DNA from: Lateolabrax maculatus
Taxonomy: Eukaryota; Chordata; Actinopteri; Acropomatiformes; Lateolabracidae
Assembly: GCA_031216445.1 (NCBI GenBank)
Contig: CM062217.1
Coordinates: 24,917,001-24,981,000, forward strand
Length of the DNA stretch: 64,000 nt
Reading direction: 5' to 3'
The notes beneath the pieces are model-generated. The model saw nothing but the letters and a program-made list of their open reading frames with translations. It searched no databases and had not been told where the DNA came from. Positions within the stretch are counted from its first letter, which is position 1; each line of letters starts with the position of its first letter. The position numbers and the translations under genes are program-made. Positions 37,201 to 48,289 of this stretch are shown one piece after another.

Positions 37201-40200
37201 GCCACAACAGAGCCGGCTTTGACCTGGCGAAGAATCACCCTCCCCTCCAGCAGACTGGGGTCCTGATAACATCAAATAACATTTTAAAGACAGAGAAATT
37301 CTATTTAAGGTATCCAGTTAGAACGGCCTCGACAAACATGGATTAATGTTCATTAATCCATTATATGTTAAACGTTGAACTGTTGGCAGATTAGATTTCC
37401 ATTTGTGGGGTCAGTACAGTTTATCTTCAACTTGCAGTGATGCCTTGAAATAAAATTTTCCAACCTTGTTCAAACTCTTGAACAATACTGCATGTTTTCC
37501 ACATGCAAAACAAGAATTAGGATTAAATATTTGAACCCGGTGCATTTTGTGTGCTGAACAATTTTACAGAAAAAAGAAGTAGTAGATGTAGTTTGTGTGC
37601 TACCTGTATTTGAATGATCTGCAGCAGATCCTTTTTGGCAGCTTGGAAAATGGCATTCACTTTATTATGGTGGGCATTTCCTCCTCCAGCATCACTATAG
37701 TGGTAAACGGCAGATGGAGTGTGCAGCATTGTCACACTCTTCTTTAGAATAGACTGAGGAGACAGAGAGAGACAGACACTTGTTAGGGAGCCTGTATGCT
37801 CTTTAGAAAGACACTGAACCACAAACTAAACTCTTATTTTAAGCAACAATGTCTATGCCTGACTTTATCCAGGGGCTTAAAAAAAGGTAGATTTAGACTA
37901 TGGTTTATATCAAAGTATTAGTCAGACTTCAGATAGATGTCTAAATCATCTGTTGCACAATACTCTCTAGGCCTTGACCATCTGAAGTAGAACTACTTTG
38001 CTAAAAAACATTGCTGAGTCTTAGCTCTGTTCTCTCCAGCAGAAAATGTTTGTCTTCTGGAAGGATTCAACAGTAACAAGGACATTTTACTGGGACAATG
38101 CACAACAGTGTGGCAATATAATCAACAGCAGCATAAATTGTCAGTGCATTGCAGACCTGCATTAGCTGAGTTGCTGTGGCTTCTTAATGTGGCAAGAATC
38201 AGCAACTAACCCTATGAGCAAAACTGGCCTGACACTATAGACCATTCTAAAATATCTTTGTGAAACCGGCCCCGGATGTTCAAAACCAGCAGCAAGTGTA
38301 AAAAAGACAAAAGATGTAACCTTCATAGGACTGTGAGGCACCGTCTCCTCTTTGGCAACTCTAGCCCGTTCATATGCTCTGTTGAGGTCATCTGATATTT
38401 CACCTGCATGACACAAAAAGTTCAAGTGGGTAATTACTGGTAATTTGATTTTATAATAGTAACAAGTTGTTACTGGTGTCAAAATTAGCTCACAGGGAAC
38501 TGAAACAAAGTTTGATTTCACTTTTTTGACATAAACTTCCAAAACTTACAGAAATCTAATGCCTTCTTTTCTACATGTTTCAGTTGTTAAAAACGTTACA
38601 CATAGTTTGAATTAATTTAGATAATCAAGTGTCATGCAGAGCTCACAGTTTACTGAATTGCATTTGTCCTACTGAGACAAGACAGGCATTAAAAATAAAG
38701 GAATATACAATATGTAAATGTATAAAACAGATACCCTGGGTGTGTTTACCTGTAACAGCCATCGGGGTGGAGAGAGAGCGAGATTTCTTGTATTTAGATG
38801 TGGACACATCAGAGAGGCTGGACTTTTCTGTTATAGTGTGTAACAAGAAAACAGACCAACGTTACTACACACACAAATTACTGCAGCCTAAGGGTGAAAT
38901 GTTGTGAGAATGCTGCTGTTTCTGACCCGCATCCACTTTTTCGGAGCCCAGATCATCGGAGTGGGAAGGCTGCCTGCGGAGGCCTCTTTGAGGGTGAGTC
39001 TCACCCAGGACATGGGCCACGGACACCAGGGAGATGGCTTGGCTCTCCTGTAACACACACATAAATTAATATTTAATAAAAAACATCTCTTCATTTGTAA
39101 ACTTTGTCTAACTACATATGGGCTGAGGTTAAATTGATATAGTGGAATTCTAATATCAGCTATTAAGTGAGGTCCATCTGTGAGATGATGTGAAATTTGT
39201 GTTAAAATGTAGGGGGTAAAAGTAAAAAAGTTGTCAGAAAAATAAATACTCAAGTAAAGTACAGGTACCTGAAAACTCTACTTAATTACAGTAGCAAAGT
39301 ATTTGTTTTTCATTACTTCCCACCTCTGGTGTGTTGTACACCTGTGCAGAACTTTGTCATTGTCTTGATGTTTTGTATGGACATGACCTGCTGTTAAACA
39401 CTACTCAAGCTCTCAGGAAGGCTTCTACTCTGACACACTGTTGCATATCAGAGAACATAATTAAGCAGAGCAGCAAGACAATAAAACAAAAAGAGAAAAA
39501 TAAGCACAAGGTCAAAAATGCCAGTTATGGACAAGTGAAAAGTGAAGAAATCCAATCAAACATTTTTGCACAACCCGTATCAAACCACACAAAAAACAAA
39601 CAAACAGTACCGGGTTGAAGAGCTCAGTGGTCAAGCCAAGGTAGTTGTGTAAGGCGAGAAAGGTCACTCTCTGGAGACGCACCATGATTATCTACAGAGG
39701 ACAGCAGGGAAACAGGACAGCTTACAGACTGCACTGTTAATACCAAAAAAAGGGAAATGGATACATATTCTAAAACTGCCTGTGCTTCTGTTGCATGTTA
39801 TGCAACAGAAGCACAGGCAGGCTAGGATGGTACTTGCAATGCCCGTAGCTCACTTGATGAATCAAAACACTTCTCTTTGTCAGCAGACACTTTACCTGGA
39901 TGACACGGATCAGAGTTTCGGGATATTTGTCAAAGACTGACTGGAAGGCTGCAGCCGGAAGACGTAGGACGGTGGAGGGAACTGCAGCTCTTGCAGATAC
40001 TGTTTTGTAAGGTGCTGGATGGCCCTGAAATACAGATAATACAGCGTGTGATTGCATGAATAAAATTAGAGTTGATCTACTTGTATGTTATGTGCAATGC
40101 GACAGGGGATGAAGACGTACAGTGATGTTGTCCAGGATACTGAGCAAACTGTGGACGCTGTCTCCGGGTAAAACTTCCTTCACCACAGCGTCTGTGCCGT

Positions 40201-41290
40201 CCTGCGGTAAGACCACACAATCATATCTCAACATGAAAGCAGAACACGGATCATAACACAGGTTAAGGCTTCCAGGACTTGTCACATTTTCTTTGCTCAT
40301 CACAAAAACACACAAAACAGCAAGTACTAATCCATCCCAGAGTGCGAAATATTCTTGTGATTTATGTGAAGTAGCAGGCGTTGAGGTCTCACACTCTCGT
40401 GGATGCACAGCTCCAGGCGGCCATCTTGAACCACGTAAATACTGTCATCTGTGTCACCCGGTCGGAAGAGTCCCTCGCCCTGGTGCAGCCGGGTCAGCAC
40501 CATGTGACGACACAGCTCCAGGAAAAGAGGCTTCTCAAAGTGGCCGAGCACCCTGTTTACAACACACGTAGATACGGTGTAGTTACATCACTACTAAGGA
40601 TAATTACTACATTTCCATTCATAGTCACAAAATGTTCCACTATGAAAATGTCTTTTCAGCACTGGAAAACACATCTTAATACACTGACTGTTCCCTGTTC
40701 ATTCCATATGTTACTACGGGACTGTGCAGAAACTGTGCTCCTGTTAATGTGGAGGATGAAAAACAGAACAAAGCGGGTAGTTTTACTTGCCTGACATTTT
40801 TCAGCATGTACAGCACCTCAGAGGGCAGATGGGAGTTCTGCACATCAAACTCGGTCAGGTCAGCCTCCAGCAGACAGGGAGGAGGCTCCTTGGGCTGCAG
40901 CGTGGGGGGCTCTTTCCGGATACGCAGGATCCTAACACACACACATACAAAAAACACATTGTTCATACTGTAGAGACTTTTTTTCACCTTGACTAGTAGA
41001 ACAAGTCTCATAGTTCTCTAATTGCTAATTTTACACATTAACTTTTCTGTTGCACATCACTAAAAACGTGCCTGCTATAAAACATTAGATTTAATAAAAT
41101 ATTTAATCCTTTATGATACACTTTTTCTGTGTATTTATATTACAAATACTCCTGTTCATTTTAGTTTTGAATGGAAATTCTGAATGATTAACGATGAAGG
41201 GTTTAAATATTGTACTTTTTTGAAAAATGATTTACTCTAAGCTCAAGCTGTTTTTAGAATTCATCACATAGTATCTACTGCATATCGTTT

Positions 41291-41339
<49 letters not shown>

Positions 41340-44300
41340 TACTTTATTCATCCCCGAAGGGAAATTAGGTCATCATAGCAGCCGGTATATTTAAATACAA
41401 TAAAATACAGTACAACAATAGAATACAATACAATACAATAGAATAAAATAGAATAAAATTAAATGTTCCAGTATATGGAGTGTTGTACAGGGTACACAGT
41501 GCAAGGAGACATTTAGTGCAGTTCTGTGGTGGTGACTCTGACAGAGGTAGTTGAGTTGTAGAGTCTTATTGCGGTTGGGAGGAACGATTTCCTGTAGCGT
41601 TCCTTAGAGCAGCGGGGTTGAATGAATCTGTGGCTGAAGCTGCTCTTTAGCTTGTCCAGTGTTTTGTGAAGGGGGTGAGAGGGATTGTCCATGATTGCCA
41701 GCAGTTTTGCCAGCATCCTTTTGCGTACAGTATATCCTATATTTAGTGGTGGCTGGCTCCGATAATGTCTTTTTTCCTGTTCCCTGGTATCTCAAAAGAC
41801 CAGCTTATCTTCATTGACAAAATTATCTTAACTCAATGTCCAAGTACTGTTCCTGTTCACACTCACAGGTTATCTTCTGTCTACACCAAATGCATAAAAA
41901 AGGTACTCACTTGCGAGCTATAGACAGGACTTTGGCCCTCTTCCTCACTCTTTGCCGGGAAGCTGAGTTGGAATTAGAGGCGGCGGCTGAGGACAATGTC
42001 TGAACCTGCAACAAGAAAAGTTTGGTGATATGACATGTTTGCATTTAATTGATGATTTACAGAACACACAGTTTTCTGATAATACCAATTATGCTAATAT
42101 GCTGTCATCCGTAGTCTCTCCGTCCACCTTGTACCATGACGACTGACCAGCTTTGAAATGAAATGTGATATGAATACTACTGGTCCCCAGAGGATGCTTA
42201 CTGCAGTTTGGAAAATGAATGGCTGCATTTCAGTTAAATTTTAAAATGGTTAATTACGATCCACTGAGAATGAATTGTAACGTAATGAAACCCTTCTTGT
42301 AGCACCAATTTTAGGCCAGAATCTCTACTCCCACATTAGAAACGTCAAATCTAACAGGCCGATTGCCAAGAGATGTACAGATATTCAAGTTAGACAGACG
42401 GATGGTATGCATCACATTTAGTTGGCAAAGTTAAAATACCAGCATATACCAAATACCATGAAAACACAATAAAAACAACAACATGCAATAGCACAAAGTA
42501 AAATGGAAATAGACCGTTCAGCAAAGATGGGAGCAGCATGTCTCTACAGTATGTGTCTGGAAGAACAGATTTCTGTGTTTTCATTCTTTCATATATACAC
42601 TAGGAGATATACTGTAAAAGGAGTAGCTGAATATTTGCTGTATGATAATTGTATATAGTCTTAAGCTTATAGGCGTCAACACATTGTTAACAGACTTTCC
42701 TCTGAAACCAGCGTCTACAGCGAGAGATCACTGTATCCTGAGCTTAGCCTCAGTTTGTGCCTTTCATGTATTGTTGAGTCACAGACCTAAGCATCCAGTT
42801 TTTCTTTTCTTTCCATCTTTTTCTTTAAATGGTATTTACTGAAGATTCTTCTAACCATCTGAATGAAACCACTATTTTGTCCACAGCATAATGAAAAATA
42901 TTTTTAACCTTTTTAACCTCACTAAGTTAAAGGTGCAACTTGGGAAATGTTAAAACTCTTCTTCATGATGCAGTAGACAGAACATTTTAGTATTTCCAAT
43001 GGTTAAAAGAGTCCTTGAGAATTCTAAAAACACTTACAGAGCAGCAGAAAGTCTTGTTAAGCGACCTCATGGGTTTATTTATCTTTCAAAAAACCTAACG
43101 CTCATCTCTGTGACTCAAAAGTGAGGCGGGGGATGTTGACAAGGTAGCCACACCCCTGATAGAGGGGTCAGCCTATTTAAAGTTTGAGAGGGACAAGAAA
43201 GGATTGTGCACTCAATACAACATGGAAACAAAATTGTGGACAGTGTATTATTAACTGCTAAAAGAAACACTGAGGAACTGACCTTTCTCATGATCTTTCG
43301 GCCATAGAACATCACCTTATCCCTCTTTCTGAAGCGATAGTGAGGAGCACCGGCCTCTGCCTCTGAAACACAGCAGACTTCCTCTGTCAGACCACTGAAC
43401 TGATGTACCAAACTGATGCTTTGTGGTTAAATCACCCTGCAGTTTCAGGGGCTTTTAATCCCTGATAATAACAACATCGATACACTGGCTCATTTATTTT
43501 CCTTTTGCATGAACATGCTTACTTTAAAAAAGAAATAAACCTACAGTATTTAAAATTCAATACTGTAGTTCAAGTACAACAGTATTGAACGTGTACTATA
43601 ACTACAAAATAATTGATACTGATAACCAATCTAAACCTAACTCATAAAATGCATGCTTGTTTGACTGAAACACTGACACATAATAAAAACACATTTTTGC
43701 ACACGGAACATTTTTCAATACAAATGTACTCTGAAACAGAACAGGATGTACAGTGTGCAAGGCACTGACTTGACAGTTTGTATCTCCTGTAAAGAAGGAA
43801 CACAACTGCTCCAACGACAGAAACAACTGTCACAGCTCCGATCAGCACGGCCGTCCACTGGAAGACAGACAGACAAAACATTCAAAACATTTAAATGAGC
43901 TCTATTCAGTACTTGAGTTAAAGAAAAAATACACATATCTAAAATCAGAACCCTTTCATTTATGCTACATATGCACATATTTTTGGTGATGACAAGAACA
44001 TAAACACCAAAGTAATCCGTGTGTCCCCAGTACATCCTTTACTCAAGTGCATTTCAACACACATATTGATAACATCATTAAAACCAAAGTAATAATAATA
44101 ATAATAAAAACATTTGCAAACAATGTCCCATTGTGTCAGAAATTGACGGTCTGTGTTTACCATGTTGACTTCTGTCCTTTCCTCCACAAACTGCTGCATC
44201 CTGGCCTTGATCTCACTGCTGAGTGGAACCAGGCTCTGAAACATCAAGCACGGAAACCACACTGAGGGAGTGAAATCAGCTTGACATGGCTGTGTTGAGG

Positions 44301-44614
44301 AACGTAAGGGCAACCAGAGCAGAACAAGGACTGGGACAGCAGTGTTCAGTTGAAAATATTCCTTAACAACAACTTAATCTTCTCAGTTTATTTCATATTT
44401 AAGGACATTATTACTACAGTTTTCTTTATCTCAACTCAGACCTAGTAATCTGGATAAAAACATTTAGCATGGGAGACTATTTGTCATGTATTTTACACAT
44501 TTGTACTGAAAAGGACGTGGAACTATATTTTCAGACAATGACGCGAAATGAATGGTGTTGAGGTGGTCATACCGGGTATATACTGCAGCTCTCCTCTTCA
44601 TCATTGTCTTCCAT
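28298..44614 (-). CDS. pnpla7: Patatin-like phospholipase domain-containing protein 7 (NTE-related lysophospholipase)
   Basis: Thirty-four coding exons join in phase to 1324 aa (human PNPLA7 is about 1317): 44573-44614, 44161-44235, 43770-43857, 43283-43362, 41911-41999, 40791-40931, 40393-40552, 40121-40201, 39896-40024, 39611-39691, 38927-39047, 38750-38827, 38321-38403, 37604-37753, 37185-37262, 36618-36823, 36379-36510, 36036-36159, 35727-35916, 35310-35459, 34580-34643, 34123-34291, 33422-33604, 33203-33321, 32300-32456, 31902-32018, 31561-31630, 31080-31196, 30052-30200, 29758-29910, 29564-29680, 28942-29026, 28482-28612, 28298-28363. The enzyme hydrolyses lysophosphatidylcholine at ER and lipid-droplet membranes. 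It shows one membrane segment (about 40-62), [14 protein letters not shown], three cyclic-nucleotide-binding-like domains (about 172-300, 467-600, 604-730), and a patatin domain with GGGGARG (933-939), GTSIG with catalytic Ser963, and DGG with Asp1083. All key residues are intact. Exon 11 ([12 protein letters not shown]) and synteny favour PNPLA7 over PNPLA6. The intron after exon 6 uses a GC donor. Confidence 0.95.
39776..39820. repeat. Perfect 21-bp inverted repeat with 3-nt loop
   Basis: The arms at 39776-39796 and 39800-39820 are exact reverse complements (the left arm begins CTGCCTGTGCTTCTG, the right ends GCACAGGCAG), separated by GTT. It lies in the short intron between pnpla7 coding exons 9 and 10. 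See findings. Confidence 0.9.
41294..41760 (-). mobile_element. 5'-truncated LINE (L2/Rex type) with GATA-repeat tail
   Basis: The minus strand encodes the reverse-transcriptase C-terminus ([20 protein letters not shown], then [13 protein letters not shown]) at 41513-41716. Its 3' UTR contains the reverse complement of TTTATTCATCCCCGAAGGGA. It ends in a tetranucleotide run (GATA on the plus strand) at 41294-41338, the usual 3' end of this fish LINE type. It is inserted in the 1 kb intron between pnpla7 coding exons 5 and 6 and is truncated at the 5' end. Confidence 0.75.
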
Positions 44615-46040
44615 GCCTGTAACAAAAAACAAAACAAGGCAATCTCTAAGGGGTGAAAAGAAAAAGGTTAAACTATAAAGATTAACTTTAACAAAAGTCA
44701 AACAATGACAACACTGTGGGGGGAAAAAGTGCATTTCAAACCCCCATAAAATGATTACTTGCTAACATTGCACTGTGCTTTGATGAAGCTTTTGTGATGA
44801 TACATTAATAGTCCGGGACTCGAACCCTTGACCCGAGCAACATGAGTGCCTTGCTCCAAACAACTGTCCGAGACAGGCTCTAAATCTGGGTTAAAGATCA
44901 CCTGCCCGGTTCAAGAGAGCTGGTCACAAGCTCAGTGCTTGTAACCAGACACTCCTCCTGCACTTATACACTGCTTATACACCACACTACAACCCATACA
45001 TATGTATATACAGCTACAGCCAGTCACACACAAAGCTCTGAAAAAAATGGTAGAAGGCTCTTCCAGCGGGAAAGATCCGTCTCTAACATCTACCATCTTT
45101 CGCTTATTTACTTTCCCGTGTTGACTTTTAGCCCGGGTCTTTCTTTTTGTGCCAAACTTCGGTCACAAATAGAGTTTTTTTTTTTTTTACTCCTTTGTGG
45201 ATTATGTATATGCCGAATTGAAAAGTGGACCTTAATGATTCACGACGTATATTTTCGTCGAAGTGAGTGCAGAGAGAGCAAAGAAAGCCAAATTCTATTG
45301 CTAGCCAGATATTTTAAAAGAGTTTGGCGACCACACGGAGCTTCATATTCCTGGTTGACAGGGTTTAAATGTAGTACGGTGTGGATGAAGCACAATAACT
45401 CACACTTCTGTAGTTTAAAATTCACCTATAGTTGACTCTCGAACAGGACGTAGAGTTTCAACATTTACTACCTAAACGTTTATAACATGAACTTAGCTAG
45501 GTCACTTCTCTCAGACTGGGTCCGCGGACTCTCCGCTTCTTTGGCCGCAGTCCGATACACAACAAGGGGGCAACCCAGGCAAGCGATAAACTGAACCAAC
45601 AAGTCTGCATTGACAGGGTCCATAACAAATACAAACCTACAAATAGACCTTAGGCTAACTATTTTCGACTGAACCGAACAAATAATTTATCCTACCTTTC
45701 TTGTGTCAAAGTTTTTGTGTACAGCTACATGCCTTAGAATAATGTAAAGACAGTTTGGTAAACACAATCTGAATGTCCTGTCATTCCTATCAAAATAAAA
45801 CCCTTATTGACGAAACTGTGCGGTGCATCGATGATGCAGGTATAGACTGCATTTAAAGGAGCTGTAGGGTGCTATTCATTAGCTAGATTTTTACTTTTTA
45901 GTGATACAAAGTGTGGTAGTTCAGCTAAACATAAACAGATAACTTAGAACACGTTTGCTTTGAGCTAATGCGCCATTCACGCATTTATTTTGAAGGGTAA
46001 TTTGTGTGTGTCCTAGGTAACTCTGGCTTACTTGACGCAC
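44615..46040. other. pnpla7 5' region upstream of the start codon
   Basis: The exon holding the pnpla7 start codon begins at 44616 just after an acceptor (TTACAG/GCATGG), so a non-coding first exon must lie upstream. One candidate minus-strand donor is at 45696/45695 (GAAAG/GTAGGA), but I cannot fix it. The plus-strand 166-codon frame at 44935-45435 has no protein-like features. A run of 13 T lies at about 45177. Confidence 0.35.
44800..44885 (-). other. tRNA-like or SINE-head sequence
   Basis: The minus strand contains GGGTTCGAGTCCCG (about 44813-44826), a good tRNA/SINE B box, preceded by GGAGCAAGGCACTCATGTTGC. I cannot fold a full cloverleaf: the presumed acceptor strands do not pair. A SINE head or tRNA pseudogene is therefore more likely than a working tRNA. 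It lies in the 5' intron of pnpla7. Confidence 0.35.
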
Positions 46041-46176
46041 CCCAATCACTGACAGTTCAGTTCTAGTACCTCTCACTGTCATTGGTGGATGGTGCTGCCC
46101 TTCGGCCAATCACCGAGCATTTCACTGGGACGTCCGGTACGTTACTAGAACTGGACAAAGTAGCGGTGTGCTCAAG
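46041..46176 (+). promoter_or_regulatory. mrpl41: mrpl41 promoter and non-coding first exon with NF-Y boxes
   Basis: CCAAT boxes occur at 46042-46046 and 46106-46110, with an inverted one (ATTGG) at 46081-46085, a spacing typical of housekeeping and bidirectional promoters. A first exon ends at 46176 with the donor CAAG/GTGAGA. The gene coding for mrpl41 starts after an acceptor near 46662. pnpla7 points the opposite way, so the region may serve both genes. Confidence 0.5.
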
Positions 46177-46698
46177 GTGAGAGGAGTCGAATTCTGTAAC
46201 AATTTTTGAGCAATTTTAAATTATAACATTGAAACGGTATCGACTATATACTGTAAATCGTGAATTAGCTTGCAAGCAGATGACGCAGCATTAGTGTTAA
46301 CGATAGCTGCCTCCAAAGTTATAGTTAGCTAGCTAGTGAACGAGTTAACCTTATACAGCAACGCAACACTTTCTCTAACTAAAGTGTCCTTAACAGTCTT
46401 ACTATGGAACAATGCGTCAATAACAAGTAACGTTAACACCCTCAATGGATTCAGGAAGCGGTAACAAACGTTATCATGATGGTTATTGCTTCCTTGGACC
46501 ACCTGGATCCCGTGGTTGTCATACTTTAGCCCCTCGTATTAACAAGGGTATATATCATTAGTCCATTCATAGAAACAGTACAGAAAGCCTGCGTGCTTGT
46601 GTATTCTCTGGGGTTGTACCCGACTAGAATACATGTGTAAAACGATCGTTTATTGTGCGCAGGTTTTGTGTCCTGGCAGGAGAAAGCGCCGTGGCAGC

Positions 46699-47106
46699 AT
46701 GGGTGTATTATCCACGCTGATGAGGGGTCTGGTGAGAGGAGCAGACAGACTGGCCGAGTTCACCAGCAAGCGTGGATCAAGGACTCACAATAAAGGCAGG
46801 GGCGCAAGGCCCACTGGACTGAGGCTCTCCAGCAGAAAGTTTCTATCCATACGGGCCATGATTCCTGAGTTTGTTGTGCCCAACCTGGAGGGATTCAAAC
46901 TCAAACCCTACGTCTCATATCGCTCCCCCAGGGGAACAGAGCCTCCACTCACAGCAGAAAGTGTGTTTGATGAGATTGTGGCCCCTCAGATCAAGAAAGA
47001 CTTTGAAGAGGGCAATTTCAGCAAAGAACAACTGGAGAAATATGGATTTGAGCCCACGCAGGAGGGGAAGCTTTTCAAGCTGTACCCCAAGAACTATGTG
47101 CGTTAA
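46699..47106 (+). CDS. mrpl41: Large ribosomal subunit protein mL41, mitochondrial
   Basis: A single uninterrupted coding exon gives 135 aa (human MRPL41 is 137). The protein is a component of the mitochondrial large ribosomal subunit and acts in translation of the mtDNA-encoded respiratory subunits. The match is strongest in LVRGADRLAEFTSKRG near the N-terminus, in PEFVVPNLEGFKLKPYVSY, and in the C-terminal EKYGFEPTQEGKLFKLYPKN. The start was chosen at MGVL because it matches the human N-terminus. Upstream in-frame codons belong to the 5' UTR after the acceptor at about 46662 (TGCGCAG). The basic, arginine-rich first 50 residues fit mitochondrial targeting and rRNA contact. The gene lies head to head with pnpla7 and tail to tail with dph7, as in human 9q34.3. 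Confidence 0.96.
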   Translation: MGVLSTLMRGLVRGADRLAEFTSKRGSRTHNKGRGARPTGLRLSSRKFLSIRAMIPEFVVPNLEGFKLKPYVSYRSPRGTEPPLTAESVFDEIVAPQIKKDFEEGNFSKEQLEKYGFEPTQEGKLFKLYPKNYVR

Positions 47107-48289
47107 AGAAGCCTCATGTATTTATCAAGAAAGGCACAGACGGCTGATTAATTGGAGACTGAAGGCTGCAGACCAACTGATTTGACACTTCTTCACAAAT
47201 GGAACTTCATGTTTAGAAAAATCAATTTCCTACAAGTGGTCGACTTTTCTTTATTTGATCAGGCAAAATAAAACTTAAAAGAACTGTGATCCATACAGCA
47301 GAATTGTGCATTAATTATTGTAAAGAGCAGTGTGAGCATGAATCATTTGCATGTCAAAACTAACGGGTTCAGACCAAGGGTTCTCTTATGCTCGTCACAG
47401 AAAAGATCTTACATGTAAGTTTGCGATGAAAATGGTCAAACTATAACATGCACTGAGGTGACTGTCCTAAAGTTATTCTTCATCCTCTCATATAGAGGAT
47501 TTCCAGTTTATAAGTTAACCATATTGCTCAAAATCCGTTGGTTTCAAAGAAATCTTCACTTATGTACAAGTTAAGGTATGCACAGTGAACGTAGAACTTG
47601 TCAATGTAACTTTAATGGTCAGAAAGGGTAGTGAATGTAACCAGCAAATGGACCCTTCAAATTTTCATGTACTACGATAAAGTTTCCAAATGGTATATGG
47701 TCAAGTTTTTGGGGGAGCAGCTGGCATAACACTTCTTTACAAATACAAAAAGGGGTTTATCTCAAGGAGGTCCATTACAAAGGAGCCTTAATACCAGCCT
47801 TCAACCAGCTATCCCGGCTGAAATCACAAGTCATCAAGCATCAACCCTGCCAGACTGTCATTAACACGTGACTGAATCCAGGAGCACAAAGTCCTTAGAA
47901 GGTCAGAGGGGTGCAAATTAAATATAATTTTCCTTTAATGATCAACAATTTTCCTTAACTCCATCCCAAAGTGGTTCAAAAAAGCTATAAGAAAGGGAGG
48001 GTATGTGGGTGAATGGTTCTATTGATCATGTTGCTACAGGACAAACAGGAGGATTATAAACAATTTATGTTTAAATACAAGTTTATAAAAATCTGTGTAA
48101 TCGTGAAAATATAGAGTTCTTCTAATTGCATATTCTGTGGTGTGGTGTGGAGACATAGTGAAGGAATGGAATAACATTATATCAGACCCATATTATAGTT
48201 GGGCAGTACATTCTGCTTTACTTCGGTACATGTTGTGACTTGGTAGAAGGTATTTCTATAGTGTCAGTGCAGCCAGTGCTCCGGCCTGG
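47107..48289. other. Convergent 3' UTRs of mrpl41 and dph7
   Basis: The mrpl41 AATAAA is at 47267-47272. On the minus strand, candidate dph7 signals are ATTAAA at 47938-47933 and AATAAA at 47255-47250. The second lies inside the mrpl41 3' UTR, so the two transcripts may overlap. There is no coding potential in between. Confidence 0.5.
47267..47272 (+). terminator. mrpl41: mrpl41 polyadenylation signal
   Basis: Canonical AATAAA, 161 nt after the mrpl41 stop codon. It is the only one in the short 3' UTR. Confidence 0.7.

Noticed and set aside
41294..41338. GATA tetranucleotide run considered as a regulatory GATA-factor cluster
   Set aside because: It is the 3' tail of the adjoining truncated LINE; such tails are part of the element.
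44800..44885. Minus-strand tRNA gene
   Set aside because: The B box is good but I could not pair the acceptor stem or place a convincing anticodon arm, so it is listed only as tRNA-like.
44935..45435. Plus-strand open frame of 166 codons upstream of pnpla7
   Set aside because: Composition is not protein-like (low-complexity HTTTH and FFFFLLL runs from microsatellite and poly-T), with no recognised motif and no splice context. It is more likely a chance frame in the 5' region of pnpla7.
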